From: PWND01 sp964601515
Lineage (GTDB): Bacteria > Bacteroidota > Bacteroidia > Bacteroidales > UBA7960
Direction: 5' to 3'
Assembly: GCA_964601515.1 (NCBI GenBank)
Contig: CAZRNU010000056.1
Span: 1-18,707, forward strand
DNA length: 18,707 bases
The translations under genes and the position numbers were made by a program. The first letter of the stretch is position 1, and each line of letters starts with the position of its first letter. Under the pieces are notes generated by a model. That model searched no databases and was not told the DNA's origin. It saw only the letters and a program-made list of their open reading frames with translations. Shown here one piece after another: positions 5,933 through 13,241 of this stretch.

Positions 5933-8900
5933 TTATCTGAAAAACATTTTTCGTGTTTCTGTGGTTTCTGTGTCACTTACACGAATTATAATCATTTTTC
6001 CGGATAATTGTTGTGGTTTGAAGGAATGATTTATAAAATCCTGATCTGCTCGTATTGTTGTATTATAAATAACTCTACCGAAAATATCAACAGCCTGAAT
6101 TTGCAACAAAGATTCCGGATTAGCTTCAATTCCTAAAGCCACAAGGTCATTATCCTGATGCAAATATAATATTTTAAGAACACCCGATATTATATTGTTT
6201 TCAACAGCAACCCATTGAGAATAATCAAAACTGCCATCGTAGTCGGTTTGTTTAAGCCTGTAGTAGTTGATTCCGCGAAGTGGTTTATTGTCCTCATGTT
6301 GGTAATAACAAGTATTTCTTGTAGTTCCGGCACCATTTATTCTGGCTATCTCTGTGCTGTTTCTTAAATCAGAACTTCTTTCAATTGTGAAATAGTCATT
6401 GTTAATTTCTGATGCTGTTGCCCATTTAAGCATAATGCTTTCATCAATCATTTCTGCGGTGAAGAATAGGAGTTCGATGGGCAAAGGAAAGGCATCATGT
6501 TTTGCAACAGCAAAATCTGAAAAACTAGTAAGTCCTGTTCTAACAACTGTAAGCACGTTGCCTGCAATACTTTGTGTAGTATTAGTGTGGCTTCCCTCTA
6601 ATGTCCAGTCAGATAGTGAATTTTCTCTTTTTACTACTGTATGTTGAGTTGCAAGCAGGCCTGTATTGCTTGAAGCTTTAAGGTTTAAAGTGGCTGAATA
6701 ATTTACATTAGTAAAACCTAAATTTGGAGTTATTGTCCAAAATCCCGCATCTAGCAATGTGTTTAACGGGGTTCCATCAACAACAAGGCCTAATGCATTA
6801 ATATCCATGTTTTCAGCACCCCAGTCATTAAAATCAACTGTAATATCTGTCAATCCTGTGGCGGAACTAATATTAATTCTAGCATTTTGAACATTAGAAT
6901 TATACCCGGTAGGGAAGTCGTAGATACCTGTTGTAACACTTCTTTTTAAAGTTCCATTTACATGAGAATTTGAAGAAAATGAAACTGCTGAATTCGAAGA
7001 ATTTGTAATATCAACTATTCCTGTAGGGGTTAATGATCCGTTTGTCAGTGTTAGAATACCTCCAATTGTAATATTGTCTGCTGCACTTACACCGCTTGAA
7101 TTGTTAATAGTTAGGTTATTAAAAACAGGTGCTGTACTTCCGGATATTGATTGAGCTGAGCTTCCGGTAAAAGCTACGGTGCCTCCGGTTGCAGTGTATG
7201 TTCCATTATTTATCCAATTACCATAAATATTAACAGTTCCGTCGTTTTGTGTAAAAGTATTACCTGTTTTAATATCTAAGTTACCCATTATATTTAATAC
7301 AGTTCCCGAAGTCGACATTGTAAGAGTTCGTGTTGCACTATTTATTGTAAGACTTGCGCAAACGGCTTCCTCATCCGTGCCGGAAATTATTACATGATTT
7401 AAATCATGAGTATCATCAATAACTACGTCTTCGTACATAGATGGAACTCTTAGATTACCCCAGTTTCCGCAATCAAACCAATCATCACTTCTGTAGCCTG
7501 CCCACTTTCCAACTGTCAAGTCGCCTGCTTCAATAGAAAGAGTTAATCCATCTTGCTTGTATAATGGTGCAGCAGCGTCATAATCAACATTGTCTGCCCA
7601 TCCAGACCAATTTGCAGGGTCGTTTATTCTACCAATCCACTCTACTCTGTTTGCTGCAGATAAGTTAGCAACGGGATCCAACCCTCCGGTATATTTTACT
7701 TTTGATTTATTTGTAAGACCAGCAACATTGGTAGTTGTGCATTCAGCTCCTGGAAAAATTGTTGACCCGGATGCATTTGCATAACCGGGAGCATCTTTCC
7801 ATCCCGTAGCCGACCATCCAAATAATACATTACCTGTATAATATGCATCGTGAGTGCCTCCAGGATTAACCCAATTTCCTCCTTGCATTATCCAAATTTG
7901 ATCTGAATCGTTACAGTTAAATCCGGAGGCACCTGTGCCACCAATGCCGGAAGCTGTCCAATTTGCATTATCTAGAGCACCGTCTAGGAAAATGTTTACG
8001 TTTGTTCCTATAACGGGAGTTGCAACATTCCCAATAATTTCAAATGTTATTACTTTTCCGGCAGCTATAGACGAGTTTTTTCTTGTAAATCTTAAAACGC
8101 CTTCGGTATCTCCCCATAAACCTGCAGATAATCTTTCATATCCGTTATCTGTAATGTCAATAGATGTTTCTTCCGCAATTCCTACAAATGCAACTATTGA
8201 AAATTCATCTCCATCTGTTCCGTTTGTATTAACTGCCAAAATTGCCAAATCGCCATACTCAAGAATTGTTATATCCGCAGGATTTAAAACCAATTCAACC
8301 CCTTGCGACCATTGAGTTCCGCTTCTAACAAATATTTTTGCATAATATGTGGTTAAATTTGTTAAGCCTGTAACAGTTACACCTATTCCTGTTCCTTTAT
8401 AGCAAACAAATTCACCGGCAGCAATTGCCGTTCCCGAACCAAATGTCGAATTGGCAGTATAAGAACTTCCGTCTCCCGAAGGTGTTGCAGTAACTGATGA
8501 CCCACTCTTTACTACTACCATTATTTCATCATGGCAGGCTGAAGACGGTTTTGTCCAGCTTAAAGCAGATTCGGTATTTCCATCTGTATTGCTTGCATTA
8601 ATTACTTCAGGTACACCTAAGCTGCTTATTGATGTTGTATGCTGAGTAGTAGCATAAGTAGTGCCTAAATATGCATATGCTCTGATAATGTATGGTTGTC
8701 CGGCTGTTAAATCTGTTATTGTTACTGTGTTGTCCGTTCCTTTATAAACAACAAATGAATATGGTTCGGTTGATCCATATTGTGATGCCGGTGTGCCAAA
8801 AGCAGAATTTGCCGTAAGTGTAGCCGGGTCAACACTTAAAACATGAGGTACTAATGAGGCATGATTTCTAACTCCGATGATTACCCCATCAGTAGTGCCC

Positions 8901-11716
8901 GATGGTGAATTCCATGTTATAGTTGCTGAGGTTGCATCGGTACATACTACTGTTAAGCCTGTTGCTTGTGAAGGAAGAGTGGTGAATGAATGCGTTGCAG
9001 GGGTTGTTGTAAAATAATCTTCATCACCTTCGCTACAGCTATATGGAAAAACTGCCACATGGTATGTTGTGCCTCCCGTCAATCCTTGTAATGAAAAAGT
9101 ATTGCTTACATCTGCATAAACAACAAAGTTGCCGCTTCCAAGATCTTGCCCGTCTCCATATGTATTATTGGCTGTATATGTAGTTTCATCTACAGGAGTA
9201 ACAGAAACTGCAGCTCCGGCTCTAACAATTACCAAGCTTTTTTCTCCGTCTCCACTCGTCCATGAAATTGTTGCACTTGAGTTTGTAACGCTTGATGAAC
9301 CCAGCCCTGTTGCTGCTTCTGTTGGAGGTACACACACACATGACATTGTATGCGAACCAAGGTAACTATGAGTATCGATATTATACATTTCCCATTCAGA
9401 AGCTAGAGTTGGAAATCCTGAAGATGGATTAGTAGTTACCCCGGATTTAACACTTGATTTTCTAACCAGTGTCTTATCAAGAGTTGTATGGCTGCCATCT
9501 GTCCATGCAGTGCCAGGATCTTCGCCAATACAACCGAAAATATCTACATAGCTTGTAGTTGATATTTTGTATAAAGCAATAGCGTCGTCACCATTAAAAT
9601 TGCATGCTGCGTTATCATCAGCTGTACCACCATAGATTGCTGCCGAAGAGTTTTTGTAAACTTTTGTAGCCCCATCTGCTAAAGTTCCTGACAAGAGAAC
9701 ATCGTTAGTTGCCGTGGATGCGCCATTTGCAAACAGTCTCAATCTGTAATCAGATAAATCAACTGAGCTTCCCGTTCCATTATATATTTCAATGTATTTA
9801 TTATTTGATGAGCCCTCAACATATTCTGAAATTATAAGGTCGGTTGCGCAACCGCCGAGTGATAGAACCTCACCGCTACAGCTCACTGCTTTTCCTGTGG
9901 CGCCGGTGCTTGCCAATCCAATATCTCCGACATAAGTATCAACTGTAAGGCCTGCTTGAAGTCTTACGTAGATTGTTGCGTTTACGCTTCCACCTGATTG
10001 AGTAAGAGTAATTGGGTCAGTAGCAGAAAAAGCTCCGCCTGTACCGGTGGATATCTGATAATTTGACGGCGGATAAATATTTATATCATGTGTAAGATTT
10101 GTGCCGGTAACAGTAAAGCTCTGCTCTGCACTAGGACCTGACCCTTCAAAATATGAAAAGCCGGTAAGTGTTGAAGTGCTTACTGTTATTACCGGGCCGG
10201 TAACTATTAATCTTCCTGATTTGTTTCCGCTGCCACTACTGTATGTATGGCTCCAGAAACCACCATTATAGCCTCCGTAATAATACGAACCACTGCCAAT
10301 TCTGAATCTGCTGGCGTAATAGTAAGTCCCAGCGCCCGGGACTTCTGCACCCAAATCAAGCACATATTCATCGTTATTTCCGGAATCCCCGTTGTAAGAT
10401 GCCGCAACCCAGGTCCAATCAGCGGCATTGGCCGGATTAGTTGGGTCGTTATCTACAGTGCTATAGCCAATCCATGCACTAATGTGTGCCGCTTGTCCGG
10501 CTCCGTTTGTGTATCCGTCTTCCCAAATTTGTGCGTAAACATCAAATGCTCCTCCAACTGTTATAGACCCATTTTCAGGCCATTGTAAGTTGCACCAGTC
10601 AACTGTATCATCAACTACAAGAGTTCCGGAAACATTTGAAGATCCATTCCATATTCCACCATCTGGGTCATTATAGCCTCCATAAGTATAAGGACCACCA
10701 TCATATTGAAATCTGCTTGCATAATAATATGTTCCACCGGTAAGTCCGGTGGCAATATTTGCCATATATTCATCATTATTACCTGCATCAGTATTATATG
10801 AAGCCGCAACCCATGTCCAGTCGCCGTCGTTTGCAGCCGGGTCATTGTTTACAGTATTATACCCAATCCATGCAGAAATATTTGCTCCCTGACCTGCTGC
10901 CTCTGTAACACCTGCTTTATATACTCTTGCATAAACATTATAATCTGTGCCACCCCTGATATTTCCCGATGCAGGCCATTGTAAGTTACACCAATCAACG
11001 GTAGCGACGGCGGCGGCAGAACTAGAGACCGTTATATCATCAAGACGAATTCTATCTCTTGCATTTGCTGTGCCAGAAGATATGTAATAAATCCATCTGA
11101 TTTGTACTATGCTCTCATCATTGCAAGCACTTGGCAGACTAATTTCTGAAAATGTTTCTTCTGGGTTCTGGCTTGTTGTATTTGTGCTTAAATATTCTGT
11201 GCTAGAAATAGTTGTGAAGTTTCCTGATGTTCCTACTCTGTATTGCAATTGAAGCCCATTTATTCTATCGGTTGCCCCGCTACCACCTGAATTTAATTGT
11301 TGGGCAGTCCAAGTTACTTTTATGTTTTCTCTGCCAGTTGAGTTTATAGCTATAACTATGGCTCCTATATGGTTTGATCCACTATTTAATAGGCTAATGC
11401 CATTAGCAACTTCATTTCTTATGCTTCCTGTGGCAATTCCTGTAGAATTAGCGGCTAGCACTCTGTCTGCGCTTGCTGCTGCAATAGTAGAAGAAATCGG
11501 CTCTGAGGAAAAACTCCATCCTTGCATTGATGTTGGATAGGTTGTTGTTGCTCCATCTGAAAAACCAGTAAAAGTAAAACTAGAACTACTTAAGTCATGC
11601 GCCGTCGGATTCGTCTGCCCATTCGCTCCACCAAACATCATCACAGCGGCAATAAAAAGAATAATACTGCCTGCTTTAGGCGAGAGATTGTTTAGGAGAT
11701 TTGTAAATGTTTTCAT
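5933..11716 (-). CDS. Giant T9SS-secreted multidomain surface protein with lamin-tail and Fn3 domains
   Basis: 1927 residues. Order: signal peptide 1-34; beta-rich N-terminal domain about 40-232 of a type common in Bacteroidota exoproteins; two tandem Trp/Tyr-rich modules 240-371 and 372-507; beta domain about 509-616; lamin-tail domain about 622-787 (DLIISEYVEG, NKYIEIYNGT); three divergent Fn3 repeats about 799-1147; an unassigned beta domain about 1149-1400 (DEFSIVAFVG, SIDITDNGY); a parallel-beta repeat region about 1400-1570 (WFDCGNWGN, then short GNW/GTV turns) and following module to about 1740; the linker usually seen before T9SS tails (PLPIELLFF, YYRLKQTDYDG) 1745-1840; C-terminal sorting domain about 1845-1927 ending KMFFR. 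It should be exported across the outer membrane by T9SS and anchored to the cell surface. No catalytic domain is recognised, so binding or adhesion is more likely than hydrolysis. It lies 375 bp downstream of susE, past a terminator, and abuts the LacI gene. Confidence 0.9.
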   Translation of the reverse strand: MKTFTNLLNNLSPKAGSIILFIAAVMMFGGANGQTNPTAHDLSSSSFTFTGFSDGATTTYPTSMQGWSFSSEPISSTIAAASADRVLAANSTGIATGSIRNEVANGISLLNSGSNHIGAIVIAINSTGRENIKVTWTAQQLNSGGSGATDRINGLQLQYRVGTSGNFTTISSTEYLSTNTTSQNPEETFSEISLPSACNDESIVQIRWIYYISSGTANARDRIRLDDITVSSSAAAVATVDWCNLQWPASGNIRGGTDYNVYARVYKAGVTEAAGQGANISAWIGYNTVNNDPAANDGDWTWVAASYNTDAGNNDEYMANIATGLTGGTYYYASRFQYDGGPYTYGGYNDPDGGIWNGSSNVSGTLVVDDTVDWCNLQWPENGSITVGGAFDVYAQIWEDGYTNGAGQAAHISAWIGYSTVDNDPTNPANAADWTWVAASYNGDSGNNDEYVLDLGAEVPGAGTYYYASRFRIGSGSYYYGGYNGGFWSHTYSSGSGNKSGRLIVTGPVITVSTSTLTGFSYFEGSGPSAEQSFTVTGTNLTHDINIYPPSNYQISTGTGGAFSATDPITLTQSGGSVNATIYVRLQAGLTVDTYVGDIGLASTGATGKAVSCSGEVLSLGGCATDLIISEYVEGSSNNKYIEIYNGTGSSVDLSDYRLRLFANGASTATNDVLLSGTLADGATKVYKNSSAAIYGGTADDNAACNFNGDDAIALYKISTTSYVDIFGCIGEDPGTAWTDGSHTTLDKTLVRKSSVKSGVTTNPSSGFPTLASEWEMYNIDTHSYLGSHTMSCVCVPPTEAATGLGSSSVTNSSATISWTSGDGEKSLVIVRAGAAVSVTPVDETTYTANNTYGDGQDLGSGNFVVYADVSNTFSLQGLTGGTTYHVAVFPYSCSEGDEDYFTTTPATHSFTTLPSQATGLTVVCTDATSATITWNSPSGTTDGVIIGVRNHASLVPHVLSVDPATLTANSAFGTPASQYGSTEPYSFVVYKGTDNTVTITDLTAGQPYIIRAYAYLGTTYATTQHTTSISSLGVPEVINASNTDGNTESALSWTKPSSACHDEIMVVVKSGSSVTATPSGDGSSYTANSTFGSGTAIAAGEFVCYKGTGIGVTVTGLTNLTTYYAKIFVRSGTQWSQGVELVLNPADITILEYGDLAILAVNTNGTDGDEFSIVAFVGIAEETSIDITDNGYERLSAGLWGDTEGVLRFTRKNSSIAAGKVITFEIIGNVATPVIGTNVNIFLDGALDNANWTASGIGGTGASGFNCNDSDQIWIMQGGNWVNPGGTHDAYYTGNVLFGWSATGWKDAPGYANASGSTIFPGAECTTTNVAGLTNKSKVKYTGGLDPVANLSAANRVEWIGRINDPANWSGWADNVDYDAAAPLYKQDGLTLSIEAGDLTVGKWAGYRSDDWFDCGNWGNLRVPSMYEDVVIDDTHDLNHVIISGTDEEAVCASLTINSATRTLTMSTSGTVLNIMGNLDIKTGNTFTQNDGTVNIYGNWINNGTYTATGGTVAFTGSSAQSISGSTAPVFNNLTINNSSGVSAADNITIGGILTLTNGSLTPTGIVDITNSSNSAVSFSSNSHVNGTLKRSVTTGIYDFPTGYNSNVQNARINISSATGLTDITVDFNDWGAENMDINALGLVVDGTPLNTLLDAGFWTITPNLGFTNVNYSATLNLKASSNTGLLATQHTVVKRENSLSDWTLEGSHTNTTQSIAGNVLTVVRTGLTSFSDFAVAKHDAFPLPIELLFFTAEMIDESIMLKWATASEINNDYFTIERSSDLRNSTEIARINGAGTTRNTCYYQHEDNKPLRGINYYRLKQTDYDGSFDYSQWVAVENNIISGVLKILYLHQDNDLVALGIEANPESLLQIQAVDIFGRVIYNTTIRADQDFINHSFKPQQLSGKMIIIRVSDTETTETRKMFFR
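5936..6184 (-). other. T9SS C-terminal sorting domain
   Basis: The last 83 residues or so of the large protein. They carry the family's late strands (LLQIQAVDIFGRVIYN, LSGKMIIIRVSD) and the basic end TRKMFFR. The usual opening Y/F-PNP motif is not seen, so this is a diverged type A signal. By family it directs export through the T9SS and is then removed as the protein is attached to the surface. Confidence 0.75.
8276..9322 (-). repeat. Three fibronectin type III-like repeats
   Basis: Residues about 799-915, 916-1031 and 1034-1147 of the T9SS protein. Each shows the Fn3 pattern (TISW/TITW/ALSW strand, then V-V-GLT--T-Y near the end). Each also carries a Bacteroidota-style inserted hairpin: YTANNTYG, LTANSAFG and YTANSTFG followed by FVVY, FVVY or FVCY. 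Such repeats act as spacers or binding modules. Confidence 0.8.
10199..10999 (-). repeat. Tandem protein module (WCNLQWP type), two copies
   Basis: Two adjacent modules of about 130-136 residues within the T9SS protein: copy 1 at 10604-10999 (residues 240-371), copy 2 at 10199-10603 (residues 372-506). Both open VDWCNLQWP and share ISAWIGY, the DWTWVAASYN segment, GNNDEY, GTYYYASRF, YGGYN and a closing SG-L-V strand. The conservation is mainly of Trp, Tyr and Gly in strand/turn patterns, which suggests an immunoglobulin-like fold with aromatic surface patches. I cannot name a family. Confidence 0.85.
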
Positions 11717-11731
11717 AGCTAATATTTTTTT

Positions 11732-11762
11732 AGGTATCGGGTGTTGGGTGTCGGGTGTCGGG
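11732..11762. repeat. Heptanucleotide array, GGGTGTC type
   Basis: Units AGGTATC, GGGTGTT, GGGTGTC, GGGTGTC, GGG in exact 7-bp phase. It lies 16 bp upstream of the large protein's start codon, where it would form part of the mRNA leader. Confidence 0.85.
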
Positions 11763-11896
11763 AATTTGACAAAAATCTAGCCCAAAAACTTAACCTTAAT
11801 TTGTCGTTTTTAGTCAGCGCAATACAGTTGTTAATGGCAAATAATTATTAAAAAACCTCATCGCAACAATCTGAATTACAGCACATTAATCGATTT

Positions 11897-11904
11897 CAAA
11901 TATA
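11897..11904 (-). promoter_or_regulatory. Candidate -7 box for the T9SS protein / LacI transcript
   Basis: TATATTTG on the minus strand fits TAnnTTTG and would give a leader of roughly 175-180 bases that includes the GGGTGTC array. No clear -33 element is seen. Confidence 0.3.
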
Positions 11905-11966
11905 TAAAAATAATGTGATACTTTTTCGAGTGTTTTACTTAAAATAAAATTAAGTTTTTGTTAAGT

Positions 11967-11992
11967 AAGTCGGCAGTCGACAGTCGGCAGTC
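11967..11992. repeat. Heptanucleotide array, CAGTCGG type
   Basis: Units AAGTCGG, CAGTCGA, CAGTCGG, CAGTC in exact 7-bp phase, the same unit family as the nine-copy array at 4821-4883. It is framed by GTAAG (11965-11969) and CTTAC (11992-11996), a short inverted pair. Confidence 0.8.
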
Positions 11993-12037
11993 TTACGAAT
12001 CTTCAATCTTTATAATAATTAATCCGTTTGGAGATTC

Positions 12038-12067
12038 AAAAAAAAAAAGGCGCAGATTTTCTGCGCC
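12038..12067 (-). terminator. Intrinsic terminator after susE
   Basis: On the minus strand an 8-bp stem GGCGCAGA-AAA-TCTGCGCC is followed directly by eleven Ts, 25 bases past the susE stop codon. This is a textbook Rho-independent terminator and marks the end of the susCDE transcript. The plus side has a shorter T-run (five Ts), so it might also work in reverse. Confidence 0.92.
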
Positions 12068-12091
12068 CCTTTTTCAAAACCAAACCATGAA

Positions 12092-13228
12092 TTATTCTTG
12101 TGCGGTTATTGTATAAGTCCGCGAACTTAGATTAACCTCTATAAGGTAATTACCTGATGCTGCCGGAGCAGGTATCAGAACTACTTCCGGGTCTCCTGCT
12201 TCAGCACGGCGAACTAACTTGCCTGCTTCAGCAGTTCCTTCATTATTTGTTCCAAACATTGGCAGGTTTTCACCCAAAACCTCAATAAAGAATAATGTTT
12301 CGCCCGCAGTAAGTTCAGCTGTTATACTGAACAAACCAACGCCATCTTTAGTCATTGCAAGTGCGGCAGTGTTATCTAGTCCTGCTTCAGTTGCTGTTCC
12401 CATAAGATAAAGTTCCATCGTACTTGGAGTTATTTTATATGTTAATGCAGCAGTATCAGCAAGAATATAATATTCACCCGGTGTTAAAGCAGAAACATCA
12501 ATTGCCGGTGGGTCAGGAACATCTTCTGTTGGCCTGTATGCTAGTGTACCTTCATTTGCATCACCAGTGTCTTTTCCCCACTGTGGAGCCCATTGTCCCA
12601 GAACAGAAATGAATTTAATAAATTGTCCATTTAATGCAGCAACAATACCATATTGACTATCGGTAACCGGAGTCAATTCCAGAGCTGCTGTATTGCTCCA
12701 GCCTACTGAAGTTGCATTTCCGAGTAAATAAATAGGATTTGCAGTTACTTCATCAGCATAAGGAGTAATAGTAAGAGTAATAGTATCGGAATAAGCATAA
12801 GTATATTCAGAATCTATTGAAATATATGAAAATACTCTGAAAGCAAAGTCTTTTGCTACTCCGGGTTCTGCTTCTAATGCGAGCAAGCGCTGGTTGATTG
12901 TTATTACAGTAACATCTGCAGTAAGATCGGCTGTGTTTGCAAGATCTCTTGCGTTTTTAAACAAGCTGTCAGCATAATCTACCTGAAGAATATATTTTAC
13001 TTCCGGCAAACCTTCAATATTATAAACAGCTTCTGTCCATGCAAATGCTGCAAAAACATTATTGGCTTCACTTTTTAACAAAACATAAGTGCCTCCATCC
13101 GCAGGATTTGTAAGTTGTGGTGCAATGGTATCTTCCATGTCGAGCACAACTTTATCGTATTTCTCACAGGAAATAAAGAATGCAAAAACACCAATAAGTA
13201 CTGCAAGAATTAAGCTTATCTTTTTCAT
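12092..13228 (-). CDS. susE: SusE/SusF-family outer-membrane glycan-binding lipoprotein
   Basis: 378 residues from the ATG at 13228, which opens onto a lipoprotein signal MKKISLILAVLIGVFAFFISC (Cys21). The alternative ATG at 13255 would overlap susD and spoil the signal. Residues about 24-155 are the SusE N-terminal beta domain (TIAPQLTNPADGG, AFAWTEA, KYILQVDY). Two C-terminal beta-sandwich modules follow at about 165-268 (IYLLGNAT-VGWSNTAAL) and 272-377 (LYLMGTAT-AGLDNTAAL), as in SusE/SusF. In the starch system such modules bind alpha-glucan at the surface through aromatic residues. Module 1 keeps GQWAPQWG, whereas module 2 has GENLPMFG at the equivalent place, so only the first may bind well. 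It lies 13 bp after susD and ends at the terminator. The glycan is not proven. Confidence 0.85.
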   Translation of the reverse strand: MKKISLILAVLIGVFAFFISCEKYDKVVLDMEDTIAPQLTNPADGGTYVLLKSEANNVFAAFAWTEAVYNIEGLPEVKYILQVDYADSLFKNARDLANTADLTADVTVITINQRLLALEAEPGVAKDFAFRVFSYISIDSEYTYAYSDTITLTITPYADEVTANPIYLLGNATSVGWSNTAALELTPVTDSQYGIVAALNGQFIKFISVLGQWAPQWGKDTGDANEGTLAYRPTEDVPDPPAIDVSALTPGEYYILADTAALTYKITPSTMELYLMGTATEAGLDNTAALAMTKDGVGLFSITAELTAGETLFFIEVLGENLPMFGTNNEGTAEAGKLVRRAEAGDPEVVLIPAPAASGNYLIEVNLSSRTYTITAQE

Positions 13229-13241
13229 AGCTGTCAGTTTT

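Larger units (their letters stand above)
11717..12037. promoter_or_regulatory. Leader region of the T9SS protein gene
   Basis: An AT-rich gap after the susE terminator that must hold a separate promoter for the large protein and LacI gene. It contains two heptamer arrays and one TATATTTG box, listed separately. I found no copy of the LacI-type operator present upstream of susC. Confidence 0.5.

Noticed and set aside
10207..10845. Alternative frames inside the tandem surface module
   Set aside because: They arise from frame-shifted reading of the repeated Trp/Tyr-rich module; the main frame gives the coherent protein.
11863..11871. GCAACAATC shared with the operator cluster (17854-17862), considered as a second LacI-family site
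   Set aside because: A 9-base match between two gaps of about 350 bp is expected by chance, and it lacks the CGTTTGC/GCAAACG half-site and dyad symmetry.
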